A stretch of 64,000 nt of DNA, taken from the NCBI GenBank assembly GCA_964632945.1, contig CAZWCX010000027.1, positions 1 through 64,000 of the forward strand, given 5' to 3'. Of this stretch, positions 18,308 through 26,569 are shown piece by piece. Position 1 is the stretch's first letter, and every line of letters begins with the position of its first letter. Origin of the DNA: CAZWCX01 sp964632945. Lineage in GTDB: Bacteria; Planctomycetota; MHYJ01; WSZJ01; CAZWCX01. The notes under the pieces are model-generated. The model was given only the letters and a program-made list of their open reading frames with translations. It was not told the DNA's origin and did no database searches. The position numbers and the translations under genes are program-made.

Positions 18308-19846
18308 ATGGACGCCACCCTGAAACGGCTCCTCGCCCTGACCGCCGCCGCCATCCTCCTCATCTTCGTCCACTTCGTGCGCCAGTATCGGCCCCGCGCC
18401 GAGACCCCGACGCCCCCGCGCGAGGAGCTGCAGGTCGCCGCCGACTCCGCGCGCCGATTCGACAGTCCCCTTCCCCTCGCCGTCTACGTCGATTCCGGCG
18501 GCTCCCGGCTCCTCGGCCGCACCCCCACCCCGGATGCCTCCGGCCTGGGCATTCCGCCGGGCGCCGACTGGTGGGTCGAGCCCTCCGACCTGAGCGAAGA
18601 CGCGCTCAAGGCCCTGGCGGCGGAAATCCGGCGCTTCCGCATCCCGGGACTCGCCCTCTTCGGCCGGAAGTTCCCGGAACGGGCCCTCGCCCATTTCCGT
18701 CGCTGCGACAGCCTGCGACGCCTGCGGCTGCAGCACACGCCCCTCACCAATGACGGACTGGAGCCGGTCGCCGACCTGACGCAACTCCAGACCCTGGAAA
18801 TCCACGCCACCCGCGTCACCGATGCCGGCCTGGTCCATCTGGAAGCCCTCGCCCGGCTGGAAACGCTCTACCTGCCCGCGGAAATCACCGATGCCGGCCT
18901 GCGCCGCCTGTCGCGGCTGCGCCGACTCAAGCGGATCTACCTGGGCGGAAACGTGTCCGGATCGGGATTCTCCGCCCTGACCGGACTGGAGGACCTGGAG
19001 ACGCTGGTGCTCGACGGCGCCTCGATCACCGACGAAGGACTGGCGCACCTGCGCGTCTTCCCGCGCCTGCGCGACCTCCGCCTCGAGCGCACGCGCGTCA
19101 CCGACCAGGGAATGCGCCACCTGGCTCCCCTCAAGAGCCTCGTCCGCCTCGATCTCGGGGGAACGACGGTGACCGGCGCCGGACTCGAGGTGCTGAGCGA
19201 CTGCGCCGGGCTGGAACGCCTCGACCTGGAGGCCACCGCCGTGAACGACACGGGGCTCGCCCCCCTGCGGCTGCTGTCGGGCCTGCGCCGGCTCAATCTT
19301 CGCGGCTGCACCGCCGTCGGCGATGCGGGGGTCGCGCGGCTCGCTCCGTTGGCCGGACTCGAGTGGCTCAACCTGTCGGGGACCGGCGTCACCGACGCGG
19401 GCCTGGCCTCGCTGACCGGATTGACCCGGCTGCAGACCCTCGTGCTCGAACAGTTGCCGATCACCGGCGCAGGCCTCGAACACCTGGCCGGCCTCCGCCG
19501 ACTTCGCCAACTCGGGCTGCAGGATTGCACACGGCTCGACGGCGAATTCCTGCGCCACCTCGCAGGCCTGGAGGCCTTGGAGTTTCTGGACCTGAAGCAC
19601 ACGGGTGTGACCGACGCGGGATTGATCCATCTGGTCGGACTCCGGTCCCTGACCACGCTGCACCTGCAGGCCTCCGGCGGAGTCACCGACGCGGGCCTCG
19701 AACCGCTGCGCCGATTGACCGCGATGCAATCGCTCGGCCTGCCGACCTCGGTCTCGGAAGAAGCGGCCGATTCGCTGCGCGCAGCGCTGCCGCGCGCCCG
19801 CATCGACCGCTCCGACGTCCAGAGCAGCGTCTTCTGGGGGGATTGA
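18308..19846 (+). CDS. Membrane-anchored leucine-rich-repeat protein
   Basis: 512 residues. An N-terminal hydrophobic anchor (LLALTAAAILLIFVHFV) is followed by about 100 unassigned residues, then a continuous run of roughly 15 LRR units of about 24 residues with the pattern TDAGLxxLxxLxxLxxLxL (about 145-500), the RNase-inhibitor-like type abundant in Planctomycetes. It starts 16 bases after the kinase stop, so the two are likely co-transcribed and the LRR face may bind a partner of the kinase or its TPR tail. No enzymatic motif is seen. Confidence 0.8.
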   Translation: MDATLKRLLALTAAAILLIFVHFVRQYRPRAETPTPPREELQVAADSARRFDSPLPLAVYVDSGGSRLLGRTPTPDASGLGIPPGADWWVEPSDLSEDALKALAAEIRRFRIPGLALFGRKFPERALAHFRRCDSLRRLRLQHTPLTNDGLEPVADLTQLQTLEIHATRVTDAGLVHLEALARLETLYLPAEITDAGLRRLSRLRRLKRIYLGGNVSGSGFSALTGLEDLETLVLDGASITDEGLAHLRVFPRLRDLRLERTRVTDQGMRHLAPLKSLVRLDLGGTTVTGAGLEVLSDCAGLERLDLEATAVNDTGLAPLRLLSGLRRLNLRGCTAVGDAGVARLAPLAGLEWLNLSGTGVTDAGLASLTGLTRLQTLVLEQLPITGAGLEHLAGLRRLRQLGLQDCTRLDGEFLRHLAGLEALEFLDLKHTGVTDAGLIHLVGLRSLTTLHLQASGGVTDAGLEPLRRLTAMQSLGLPTSVSEEAADSLRAALPRARIDRSDVQSSVFWGD

Positions 19847-19922
19847 ACCGTACGGACCCGATCCGGCCCTCGACGGCCGGCCGACCCCGAGCGATGACAA
19901 GAGACCCATCAGGAGATTCCCG

Positions 19923-21002
19923 ATGCACTCCCCGACGCTTCGCTTCCTGCCCGTATTCGCGGCCAGTCTCTGCCTCCTCTCCGCCCCGGCCGCCCAGGAT
20001 CCCGCGGTCTTCGACCTGCGCATCGTCGCGGGCGTCGGGGCCCGATCCTCCGCCAAGGAGACCGTGCGACAGGAGGAAACACGCGACACCCGGGTGACGC
20101 TCCGCAAGGAGAACGAGCCGCAATCCGAGCAGGTCCAGATCGAGCAGACCTCGTCCACCCTCAACCGGACGGAGACGACGGAGGAGGTCCTCGCCGTCGA
20201 CGAACGCGGCGTGCCCATGAAGGTGTCCCGCACGTTCGACCGGGCCGAAGTCAGCGGCGAGGGGTCGCAGACTTCGAACGGACAGACCCAGCCGCTCGAG
20301 AAGTTCTCCACCACCCTGCCGATCGAGGGTGCGGTCGTGATCCTCGAGGAGGTCGACGGCGAAACCGATCTGACCGTCCGATCCGGCTCGGTCGAGTCGC
20401 CGTTTCTCGAACTGCTCGAGATCGCGCCCGTCAGCGAGTTCGATCGCTACTACCTCCCCGGCAAGCCGGTCAAACTGGGCGAAGACTGGACGCTGGAGGA
20501 GAAACGGTTCCAGAAGCTGGTGCGCGGGAACCTGGAGGCGGGATTGGCGGCGGGCCTGCGCGCCAGCATGGGAAGCCGGCCGGACGCGCCGGAACCCGAA
20601 CTCCGCGTGGACGACATCGAGGGCGAATTCCGCCTCAAACTGACCGAGGTGAGCGAAGACGGTGCGGTCGCGACGCTCGGCCTGACCGGACACTACACCT
20701 TTTCGGTCACCGGCAAGCTCGGCGAGCCCGGCCGAACCCTGGAGCTCGACGTGCAGGGGAAGGCCAAGGTGACCGGTACGATGACGGTGTCGCTGACGCA
20801 CAAGGCCCCGCTGTCGCTGCAGACGGAGGAGGACCAGCAGACGACCATCACGATGGAGGGGACGGGGCCGCGTGGGGAGATGAAACTGGAGATCAAGATG
20901 ACGAACCTGCTCACGCGCGAGCGCGGCTACACCCTGGAGGACCCCGGCGCGGCAAAGACCGGGGAGGCCGGCGGCGAATCCGGGTCGGGAGGAGAGAAGT
21001 AG
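19923..21002 (+). CDS. Secreted beta-rich protein of unknown function
   Basis: 359 residues with a signal peptide ending near SAPAAQ. The mature part alternates charged and hydrophobic residues as in beta-strand-rich secreted proteins (VTGTMTVSLTHKAPLSL, GEMKLEIKMTNLL), has a Glu/Thr-rich segment and ends in a Gly/Glu tail. I recognise no family. It follows the LRR gene by 76 bases in the same direction and may belong to the same surface complex. Confidence 0.6.
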   Translation: MHSPTLRFLPVFAASLCLLSAPAAQDPAVFDLRIVAGVGARSSAKETVRQEETRDTRVTLRKENEPQSEQVQIEQTSSTLNRTETTEEVLAVDERGVPMKVSRTFDRAEVSGEGSQTSNGQTQPLEKFSTTLPIEGAVVILEEVDGETDLTVRSGSVESPFLELLEIAPVSEFDRYYLPGKPVKLGEDWTLEEKRFQKLVRGNLEAGLAAGLRASMGSRPDAPEPELRVDDIEGEFRLKLTEVSEDGAVATLGLTGHYTFSVTGKLGEPGRTLELDVQGKAKVTGTMTVSLTHKAPLSLQTEEDQQTTITMEGTGPRGEMKLEIKMTNLLTRERGYTLEDPGAAKTGEAGGESGSGGEK

Positions 21003-21014
21003 GAGGCGCTCCGG

Positions 21015-21455
21015 TCAGAACCGGCCGAGGGCGCGGCGCAGGCGGCCGACGAGGGCGTCCCGGCGCGCCGGGTCGCAGCCGGATTCCCGCTCGGCGGCCG
21101 GCCTGACCCACACGGTATTGCGGGGATCCGGGTCCCAGGCGTGCCGCGGGATGACATGCCAGTGGATGTGGTGAAGCAGGTTTCCGAGACACTCGTAGTT
21201 GATCCGTCGCGGCGCGAATTCCGACTGGACGGCCTTGCCGACGCGGGCCACCTCGCGAAAGATGCGCGCCTGCCGGTCGACGTCGAGGGCCGCGAGATGC
21301 TCTTCGTGGTCCTTGAGGAAGAGCACGCACCACCCCTCGTACGTCTGGTGCTCCGCGAGGAGCGCGACCGTTTCGTCGAATTCGGCCAGCAGCGCCGGGT
21401 GCTCGCCGCGGCGCGCGGCGGACACGGCGGAACAGGCAGGGCAAGGTCCGGTCAT
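21015..21455 (-). CDS. HIT family protein
   Basis: 146 residues from the ATG at 21455 (GGAG about 10 bases upstream). The histidine triad is HIHWHVIPR near residue 98-107, and a CPAC motif near the N-terminus (residues 5-8) may bind zinc as in many HIT hydrolases. Family members hydrolyse nucleoside phosphoramidates or dinucleoside polyphosphates in the cytoplasm; the substrate is not evident. It converges on the secreted-protein gene with only 12 bases between stops. Confidence 0.85.
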   Translation of the reverse strand: MTGPCPACSAVSAARRGEHPALLAEFDETVALLAEHQTYEGWCVLFLKDHEEHLAALDVDRQARIFREVARVGKAVQSEFAPRRINYECLGNLLHHIHWHVIPRHAWDPDPRNTVWVRPAAERESGCDPARRDALVGRLRRALGRF

Positions 21456-21554
21456 GGGGGGCGTCTCCGTTGGGAAATCCACTCTAGCGCGCGCGCCGGA
21501 GCCGCACAAGGGACGGGTCGCGTCCGCGCGCCCGCGACTGCGCCCGCGGATTCG

Positions 21555-21584
21555 TTGACACCCCCGTCGGGGCGGTGGTAGAAG
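21555..21584 (+). promoter_or_regulatory. Promoter for the 21626 gene cluster
   Basis: A perfect TTGACA (21555-21560), an 18-base spacer and TAGAAG (21579-21584) lie 41 bases before the ATG at 21626. It probably drives the four-gene run to 24813. Confidence 0.5.
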
Positions 21585-21625
21585 GAACGGCGACTCTGCG
21601 GGACCCTTGTCGAGGAGCCGCCGTC

Positions 21626-21883
21626 ATGCACGTGCAGAAGCAGGGTGAGCAGTTCGTCCTGACCGATGGAGCGAACACGATCCGGCTGACGCTAGCGAAG
21701 TACGAGGACCTCTTCTACGCCATTCCGAACGACAACGGGACCCTTTTTCGTCTGATCAACGACACGATCCTCGAGGATACCGCCTTGCGCAACGTGTTCA
21801 AGGCGATGATCGACAAAGCCGGGGGAATCGACTCCTGCCTGAACGACCTCCAGAAGCAGGTCCAGGCCCTTCAGCCGGGATAG
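21626..21883 (+). CDS. Small hypothetical protein (85 aa)
   Basis: The ATG at 21626 is chosen because GAGGAG lies about 8 bases upstream; a GTG further upstream in the same frame would overlap the predicted -10 box. The product begins with a small beta-sheet segment (MHVQKQGEQFVLTDGANTIRL) and ends in a helix (DSCLNDLQKQVQALQ). No signal peptide or membrane span. Family unknown. It leads an apparent operon with a membrane protein, mqnA and a C39-like protein. Confidence 0.55.
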   Translation: MHVQKQGEQFVLTDGANTIRLTLAKYEDLFYAIPNDNGTLFRLINDTILEDTALRNVFKAMIDKAGGIDSCLNDLQKQVQALQPG

Positions 21884-21890
21884 CACGACG

Positions 21891-22187
21891 ATGGCCGCTG
21901 AATCCCACGTCACGCGCCACGGATCTGCCTCCGGGGGCGCACCGCACGACGCCGGCGCACACGGATCCCAGGGCTCCCACGCCGGGCACGAGGCTCCCGC
22001 GACCGGGATGCCCCCGGTTCCCCTCGCCTATCCGGTGGACATTTCGCGCCGGTCGGATCGGGAAAACGGCTTCATCTTGATCCTGGTGATCGTCGGTCTG
22101 ATCTGGCTGCTCGTCCATGCGGCGGATCTGACGCGCATGAAGGCGCTGAACCAGGCGCCGGCGAAGCCGTGGCGACAGGTGCGCTGA
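21891..22187 (+). CDS. Small membrane protein with His-rich N-terminus
   Basis: 98 residues: a Gly/His-rich hydrophilic head (seven His within about 30 residues), a VPLAYPVD segment and one transmembrane helix (GFILILVIVGLIWLLVHAA) near the C-terminus. The start is 8 bases after the preceding stop. Its end overlaps mqnA by 19 bases. The His-rich segment could bind metal; function unknown. Confidence 0.5.
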   Translation: MAAESHVTRHGSASGGAPHDAGAHGSQGSHAGHEAPATGMPPVPLAYPVDISRRSDRENGFILILVIVGLIWLLVHAADLTRMKALNQAPAKPWRQVR

Positions 22188-22996
22188 TCGGCGCCCCGGA
22201 GTCGGGCTCCTCGCCCCGCGCCGTGCTCACCCTCGGGGTCGTGCGCTATCTCAACGCCCGCCCGCTCACCGTCGCGCTCGAGGGCCGCGCCGGATTGACC
22301 CTGGTCCCGGACGTGCCGAGCCGGCTGGTCGAACGGTTCCGCGACGGCCACCTGGACGCCGCCTTGCTCCCGGTCATGGCCTGGTTCGACGGGGTGGGCG
22401 CGGCGATCGTGCCGGGGATCGGGGTCTGCTCGTCCGGACCGGTGGAAAGCGTCCGCCTCTTCTGCCGGCGTCCGCTGCGCGAGACCCGGCGCGTCCTCCT
22501 CGATCGCGAGTCGGTCACCTCCAACACGCTGTGCCGGATTCTCCTGCGTCGGGCGCTCGAGCTGCGTCCGGAATTCGTCGTTCCCGGGATCGACGCGCGC
22601 CCGGCGGACGGCGACGCCGAGTTGCGGATCGGCGACAAGGGAATGGCGGACGATCCGGCGGCGGTGGAGACGGTCGACCTGGGCGAGGCGTGGCAGCGTT
22701 GGACCGGGCTCCCGTTCGTCTATGCCGCCTGGATCGCGCGCGCCGACCGGCCCGCGGCCGGGCTGACGGCGCTGCTGCACGACGCCCTGGAGACGGGATT
22801 GCCGCGCATTCCCACGCTGGCCGCCGAAGGGGCGCGCGCGACCGGGTTGCCGCCCCCGCGCTGCGAACGATACCTGCGTGATCGGATCCGCTACCGCGTC
22901 GGGGAGGCCGAGATTTCCGGCCTGGTGCGGTTCGGGGAGGAGGCCTGCCGCGAGCATGGGACGCCTGCGGCGAGGCCGCTCCGGTGGCTCGCGTGA
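22169..22996 (+). CDS. mqnA: Chorismate dehydratase MqnA (futalosine menaquinone pathway)
   Basis: 275 residues from a GTG start that overlaps the preceding gene by 19 bases. The periplasmic-binding-protein-like fold shows the MqnA landmarks: RYLNARPL, DVPSRLVERFRDG...DAALLPV, GIGVCSSGPVESV, RESVTSNTLCRIL and the RIGDKGM block, ending with the EISGLVRFGEEA helix. It converts chorismate to 3-enolpyruvylbenzoate, the entry step of the futalosine pathway, implying menaquinone-based respiration. No other mqn gene is in the window. Confidence 0.86.
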   Translation: MATGALIGAPESGSSPRAVLTLGVVRYLNARPLTVALEGRAGLTLVPDVPSRLVERFRDGHLDAALLPVMAWFDGVGAAIVPGIGVCSSGPVESVRLFCRRPLRETRRVLLDRESVTSNTLCRILLRRALELRPEFVVPGIDARPADGDAELRIGDKGMADDPAAVETVDLGEAWQRWTGLPFVYAAWIARADRPAAGLTALLHDALETGLPRIPTLAAEGARATGLPPPRCERYLRDRIRYRVGEAEISGLVRFGEEACREHGTPAARPLRWLA

Positions 22997-24813
22997 CGCC
23001 CGCGCTTCTGCTGCCGGCGCCGTCGGACCCGCGTCTGCGCGCCGCGCTGGCGCGGGAGGATCGGACCGAGTGGCGCGCGGCGCGCCGGGAATTCGCGCGA
23101 TTGGCGGCGCGGGCGACGGCGACCGGTGACCGCGAGCTCGACCTGCGCGCGGTCGCGGCATGGCTTTCCGCGCGAACCGACCTGCGCGCGGGGAAGACCC
23201 GGGCGTGCCGACGGCGGATCGGCCGACTCGTCCCCCTGCCGCTCCTGCGCGACAGCCTGGCGCTCCTGGCGGACGCCGCGTGGGCGCTCGGCGGAATCGC
23301 GGACGCGCGGATCACGGGTCTGGAGCGGGCGTGGCGCGGCGCCCTGCCGCGGCTGCGCGACGCGGACCCGCTCACGCGAGCGATCCATGCCCGTGCCGCG
23401 GCCGATTGGACCGACGCCCTGTGGATGATCGGCCGCCGGAAGGAAGCCCTGCGCGCCGCGCACCGGGTGCTCGCGATCCTCGACCACGGCGAGCTGCGCT
23501 TTCGCGTGGCGAACTTCCTCGCGGCCGGGGGGCGTGTCGCGGAGGCGCGCCGGGTGCTGGCGCCGCTCCGCGCGGGGGCCGGGGCCCACGTCCCGGCGCT
23601 GCTGCTGGCCGCGGACCTCGATCCCCGGCCGCGCGCGCGCCAGCGCGCGTTGATCCGCGCCGCTCCCCGCGGCGAGATGGTCGACGTCGCCCGGTGGCGC
23701 CTCGCGCTGGAGCGCGCGCGCGAAGGCCCGGCAGGCGCGCGCGCCGCGCGAACCCTCCTGGGCTCGATCGTCCGAGCCCTCCCCGCCTCGCCCCTGCGCG
23801 GCTCCGCGCGCGCGGTCCTTCGCTCCCTCCAGCGCCCGCGGAGCGGATCCGCAGTCCGCCTCGAGGGGTTTCCGGGCGTCCTGCAGGAGCGCAATGCCTG
23901 TGTCGGGACTTCCGTCACCCTCGTCGCCCGCTGGTGGTCTACGGGCGGCGCGGGCCGGCGACTCGACCGTCCGGGACCGCAACAAGGGGTGCCGTTCCTC
24001 CGCCTCCCCGAAACCGCGCGCCGGCAGGGCCTGCGCACCGCCCCCGTGCGCATCCAGGGCGGGGCTCTTCCGCAGGCGCTCGCAGCCGGCATCCCGGTCT
24101 TCCTCCCCGAATTGGCCGGCGGGGACGGACACCTCGTCATCGCCATCGGCTGGGATGCGCGGCTCGGACTCGTGGCGATCCGGGATCCCGCCCTGCTCAC
24201 GACCGTCGAGGTCCCGCGCGCGGAGGTCCGGCGCAACGCATCCCGGTTCGCCGGATTGGGCCTGGCCGCCGCGCCGTCCGGCGCCGCCCTGCCGGTGGAC
24301 GCGCGGGCCGAGACCGCCTGGCAGGCCCTGCGCGCCACCCGCCGCCTCCTGGACGACGGCGCGCCCCTCGACGCGCTCGAGGCCGCGCGCGCGCACCCGG
24401 AGGCGCTCCGGACCTTCGAGGTCGAACTCCTCCTCCGCGCCGGGCGCGCCGACGCCGCCCTGCGCGCGGCCCGCCACGGCCTGCGCCGCGGCCCGCGCGA
24501 CTACGACGCCTGGCGCCGCCTCGCGGATGCCGCATGGATCAACGACCGGCTCACCGCGGCCGCCGCCGCCTACCGCGCGGCACTCCGCCGCGCCCCCCGC
24601 GACCCGGTCGCGCTGCGCTTCCTCGGCATGGTCCTGCACCAGGCCGGGGACCTGCGCCGAGCCCGCCGCGCCCTCCTGGCCGCCTGCGAGGCCGATCCGC
24701 GCGTCCCGGACTCGCACCGCGAGCTGCTCGCCGTCGCCCTCGCCCTCGGCGACCGGCGCACCGCCGCCGAAGAGTCGGAGTGGCTGGCCGCCGCCCGCCA
24801 TGCCGCACTCTGA
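22993..24813 (+). CDS. TPR protein with C39-like peptidase domain
   Basis: 606 residues from the GTG at 22993, whose GTGA overlaps the mqnA stop by 4 bases (typical coupling); a GTG at 22984 is an alternative. Arg/Ala-rich helical repeats fill residues 1-280. A bacteriocin-processing C39-like domain follows (about 290-430): LQERNACVGTS with a Gln and Cys where the oxyanion Gln and nucleophile are expected (about 300), and GDGHLVIAIGWD with His and Asp (about 378-386). TPR units close the protein. There is no signal peptide, so it may act inside the cell. Residues look catalytic, but the substrate is unknown. Coupling to mqnA has no obvious functional reason. Confidence 0.62.
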   Translation: MTPALLLPAPSDPRLRAALAREDRTEWRAARREFARLAARATATGDRELDLRAVAAWLSARTDLRAGKTRACRRRIGRLVPLPLLRDSLALLADAAWALGGIADARITGLERAWRGALPRLRDADPLTRAIHARAAADWTDALWMIGRRKEALRAAHRVLAILDHGELRFRVANFLAAGGRVAEARRVLAPLRAGAGAHVPALLLAADLDPRPRARQRALIRAAPRGEMVDVARWRLALERAREGPAGARAARTLLGSIVRALPASPLRGSARAVLRSLQRPRSGSAVRLEGFPGVLQERNACVGTSVTLVARWWSTGGAGRRLDRPGPQQGVPFLRLPETARRQGLRTAPVRIQGGALPQALAAGIPVFLPELAGGDGHLVIAIGWDARLGLVAIRDPALLTTVEVPRAEVRRNASRFAGLGLAAAPSGAALPVDARAETAWQALRATRRLLDDGAPLDALEAARAHPEALRTFEVELLLRAGRADAALRAARHGLRRGPRDYDAWRRLADAAWINDRLTAAAAAYRAALRRAPRDPVALRFLGMVLHQAGDLRRARRALLAACEADPRVPDSHRELLAVALALGDRRTAAEESEWLAAARHAAL

Positions 24814-24833
24814 CTGGCTTCCCGGTCGCGACC

Positions 24834-24862
24834 TTGATCGCCCCCCGAGGCTTCGGTATCAT
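24834..24862 (+). promoter_or_regulatory. Promoter for the mini-Clp ATPase gene
   Basis: TTGATC (24834-24839), 17 bases and TATCAT (24857-24862) predict a leader of about 137 nt containing GC-rich potential hairpins before the ATG at 25006. Confidence 0.6.
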
Positions 24863-25005
24863 GGACCGAGGCGCGCGGAGGCGCGCGAGGGATCTGCAGC
24901 GGGGCGCCTCCGGATGCCGATAATGCTGGGGGGAACGCATCGTCATTCGGTCGATCCGGACTCGGGAAGGAAGCCGGGCCGGAGCAGCCCGGGAGTGAGC
25001 CATCG

Positions 25006-26319
25006 ATGATCCACATGGAGCCCAATGTCGTCCTGCGGTTCTGTCCGGTGCTCGACGAATTCGTGAAGATCCGGCGTTTCACCAAGGAAGAGGCCGACTC
25101 CCTCCTCGGCAGCGGCACGATCACGAGCAAGCGCGCCTACCAGCAGCTCGTGGTGAACGCCTGCATCGTCCACTGCAATGACGTCGTGCGCGATTACCTG
25201 CGCTCGCACTCCGCCGCAGATGCCGCCCGCGCGCTCGAGGATGCCTTCTTCAAGCTGTCGGTCGACGTCAACCCGATGCTCGACGTCTCCCAGGTCGAAC
25301 TCCCCGTCAAGGAGGACAAACCGTCCGGGCTGCACCTGCTCGAGTCCGGACGGCCCGCCCCGGCGCGCCCCACCGCACCGTCGGTCGACTCGATCGAGAA
25401 TACGTTGCGCCGGCGTGTAATCGGGCAGCAGGAAGCCATCCAGGCGGTCGTCCGCGCCATCCGACGGGCGATGGTGGGTTTGCGCAGCCTCGAGCGGCCC
25501 GTCGGCACCTTCTTCTTCGTCGGCCGGACCGGCGTGGGCAAGACCGAAATGGCCAAGGCGCTGAACGAGGCGCTCTACCGGGACTTGACCCACCTGATTC
25601 GCGTCGACTGTTCCGAGTTCGCGCAGCCCCATGAATACGCCAAGCTGATCGGCGCCCCCCCCGGGTATGTCGGCCACGACCAGGGCGGATTCCTCACCGA
25701 GGCGATGAGGCGCCGGGGCACGGGGGTCGTCCTGTTCGACGAGATCGAAAAGGCCGATCCCCGCATTCACGACGTGCTGCTCCAGATCCTCGACGAGGGG
25801 TTCGTGACCGACAGCCGCGGCAACGGGGTCTCGTTCCGCGAGGCGGTCGTGATTCTCACCTCCAACCTCGGCGTCGAGGAAGTGGAGGCGCGCATGCGGG
25901 ACCGGGTGGGATTCAAGGCACGCGTCCCCGGCAAGGTCGACCGCGATCAGATTCACGCGGAGACCTTGAGCGCGCTGCGCAAGGCGTTCCGCCCCGAGTT
26001 CATCAACCGGATCGACCAGGTCGTCCTGTTCCGTTCCCTGACGCTGGCCGATTGCGAAGAGATCGTCCGGCTCCTGCTGGAGGAGGTGCGCGAACACGCC
26101 CGGCGGGCGCAACTGGACCTGGCGTTCGCACGGAGCGTCCCCCGTCACCTGGCGGAGCAGGGGTACAGCGAGGAGTTCGGCGCGCGGGAACTGCGCCGCA
26201 CGGTGGAAGAGAAGGTGGAGACGCCGCTGTCCGACCTGGTCCTCTCGGGGAAGGCGAAGGCGGGCAGCCACATCACGGTCTCGGTGCGCAAGGACCGGCT
26301 GCACTTCCAGCGCAACTAG
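25006..26319 (+). CDS. Single-ring Clp/Hsp100 AAA+ ATPase (ClpC-D2-like)
   Basis: 437 residues: a novel N-domain of about 110 residues, then one AAA-2 module like the second ring of ClpB/ClpC, with Walker A GRTGVGKTEMAK (about 172-183), pore loop GYVG, Walker B VVLFDEIE (about 242-249), sensor TSNLG and the arginine-finger region FRPEFINRID, plus the C-terminal D2-small domain. Between strands at V301-G302-F303 it has VGF, the position and kind of the ClpP-binding loop of ClpA/ClpC, absent from ClpB. It lacks the Clp-N and D1 domains. It is therefore a candidate ClpP-partner unfoldase with its own substrate domain. The N-domain (MEPNVVLRFCPVLDEFVKI...) matches nothing I know. The TAG stop is inside a repeat's CTAG. 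Confidence 0.82.
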   Translation: MIHMEPNVVLRFCPVLDEFVKIRRFTKEEADSLLGSGTITSKRAYQQLVVNACIVHCNDVVRDYLRSHSAADAARALEDAFFKLSVDVNPMLDVSQVELPVKEDKPSGLHLLESGRPAPARPTAPSVDSIENTLRRRVIGQQEAIQAVVRAIRRAMVGLRSLERPVGTFFFVGRTGVGKTEMAKALNEALYRDLTHLIRVDCSEFAQPHEYAKLIGAPPGYVGHDQGGFLTEAMRRRGTGVVLFDEIEKADPRIHDVLLQILDEGFVTDSRGNGVSFREAVVILTSNLGVEEVEARMRDRVGFKARVPGKVDRDQIHAETLSALRKAFRPEFINRIDQVVLFRSLTLADCEEIVRLLLEEVREHARRAQLDLAFARSVPRHLAEQGYSEEFGARELRRTVEEKVETPLSDLVLSGKAKAGSHITVSVRKDRLHFQRN

Positions 26320-26483
26320 TGGGGCTTGAACCTTGATTTCCCAGGTTGGTCCGGTCGCTTTTCGCGCCGGGCTTCGTTGCTCGTCGTCGGCGATGCACGG
26401 GGGCATCGCCTCCTCCTCGCGCCTCGCCGGGCGCGAAAATCGCCTCGGCCGAGCCTAGGATCTCAAGATTGAAGACCCGCTAG
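26316..26483. mobile_element. MITE-like element with long inverted ends and CTAG borders
   Basis: 168 bases running from CTAG (26316-26319) to CTAG (26480-26483). The first and last ~55 bases are imperfect inverted repeats: CTAG[TC]GGG, then CTT[GC]AA, CTTGA, CC[CT]AGG and TTTTCGCGCC occur in order in both arms. There is no coding capacity. A solo arm lies at 2674-2712. The left CTAG contains the TAG stop of the Clp gene. CTAG could be a duplicated target or part of the ends; one copy cannot distinguish these. The whole 26320-26569 interval has no other feature I can support. Confidence 0.68.
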
Positions 26484-26569
26484 CCCGAAGTTCGCCCTGA
26501 GGTCGCAGGGCGGGCCGGGCGGATCGCCGCCGCCCGACCCCCGCGGGAGCGATGGATCTCCTCCCCGGC

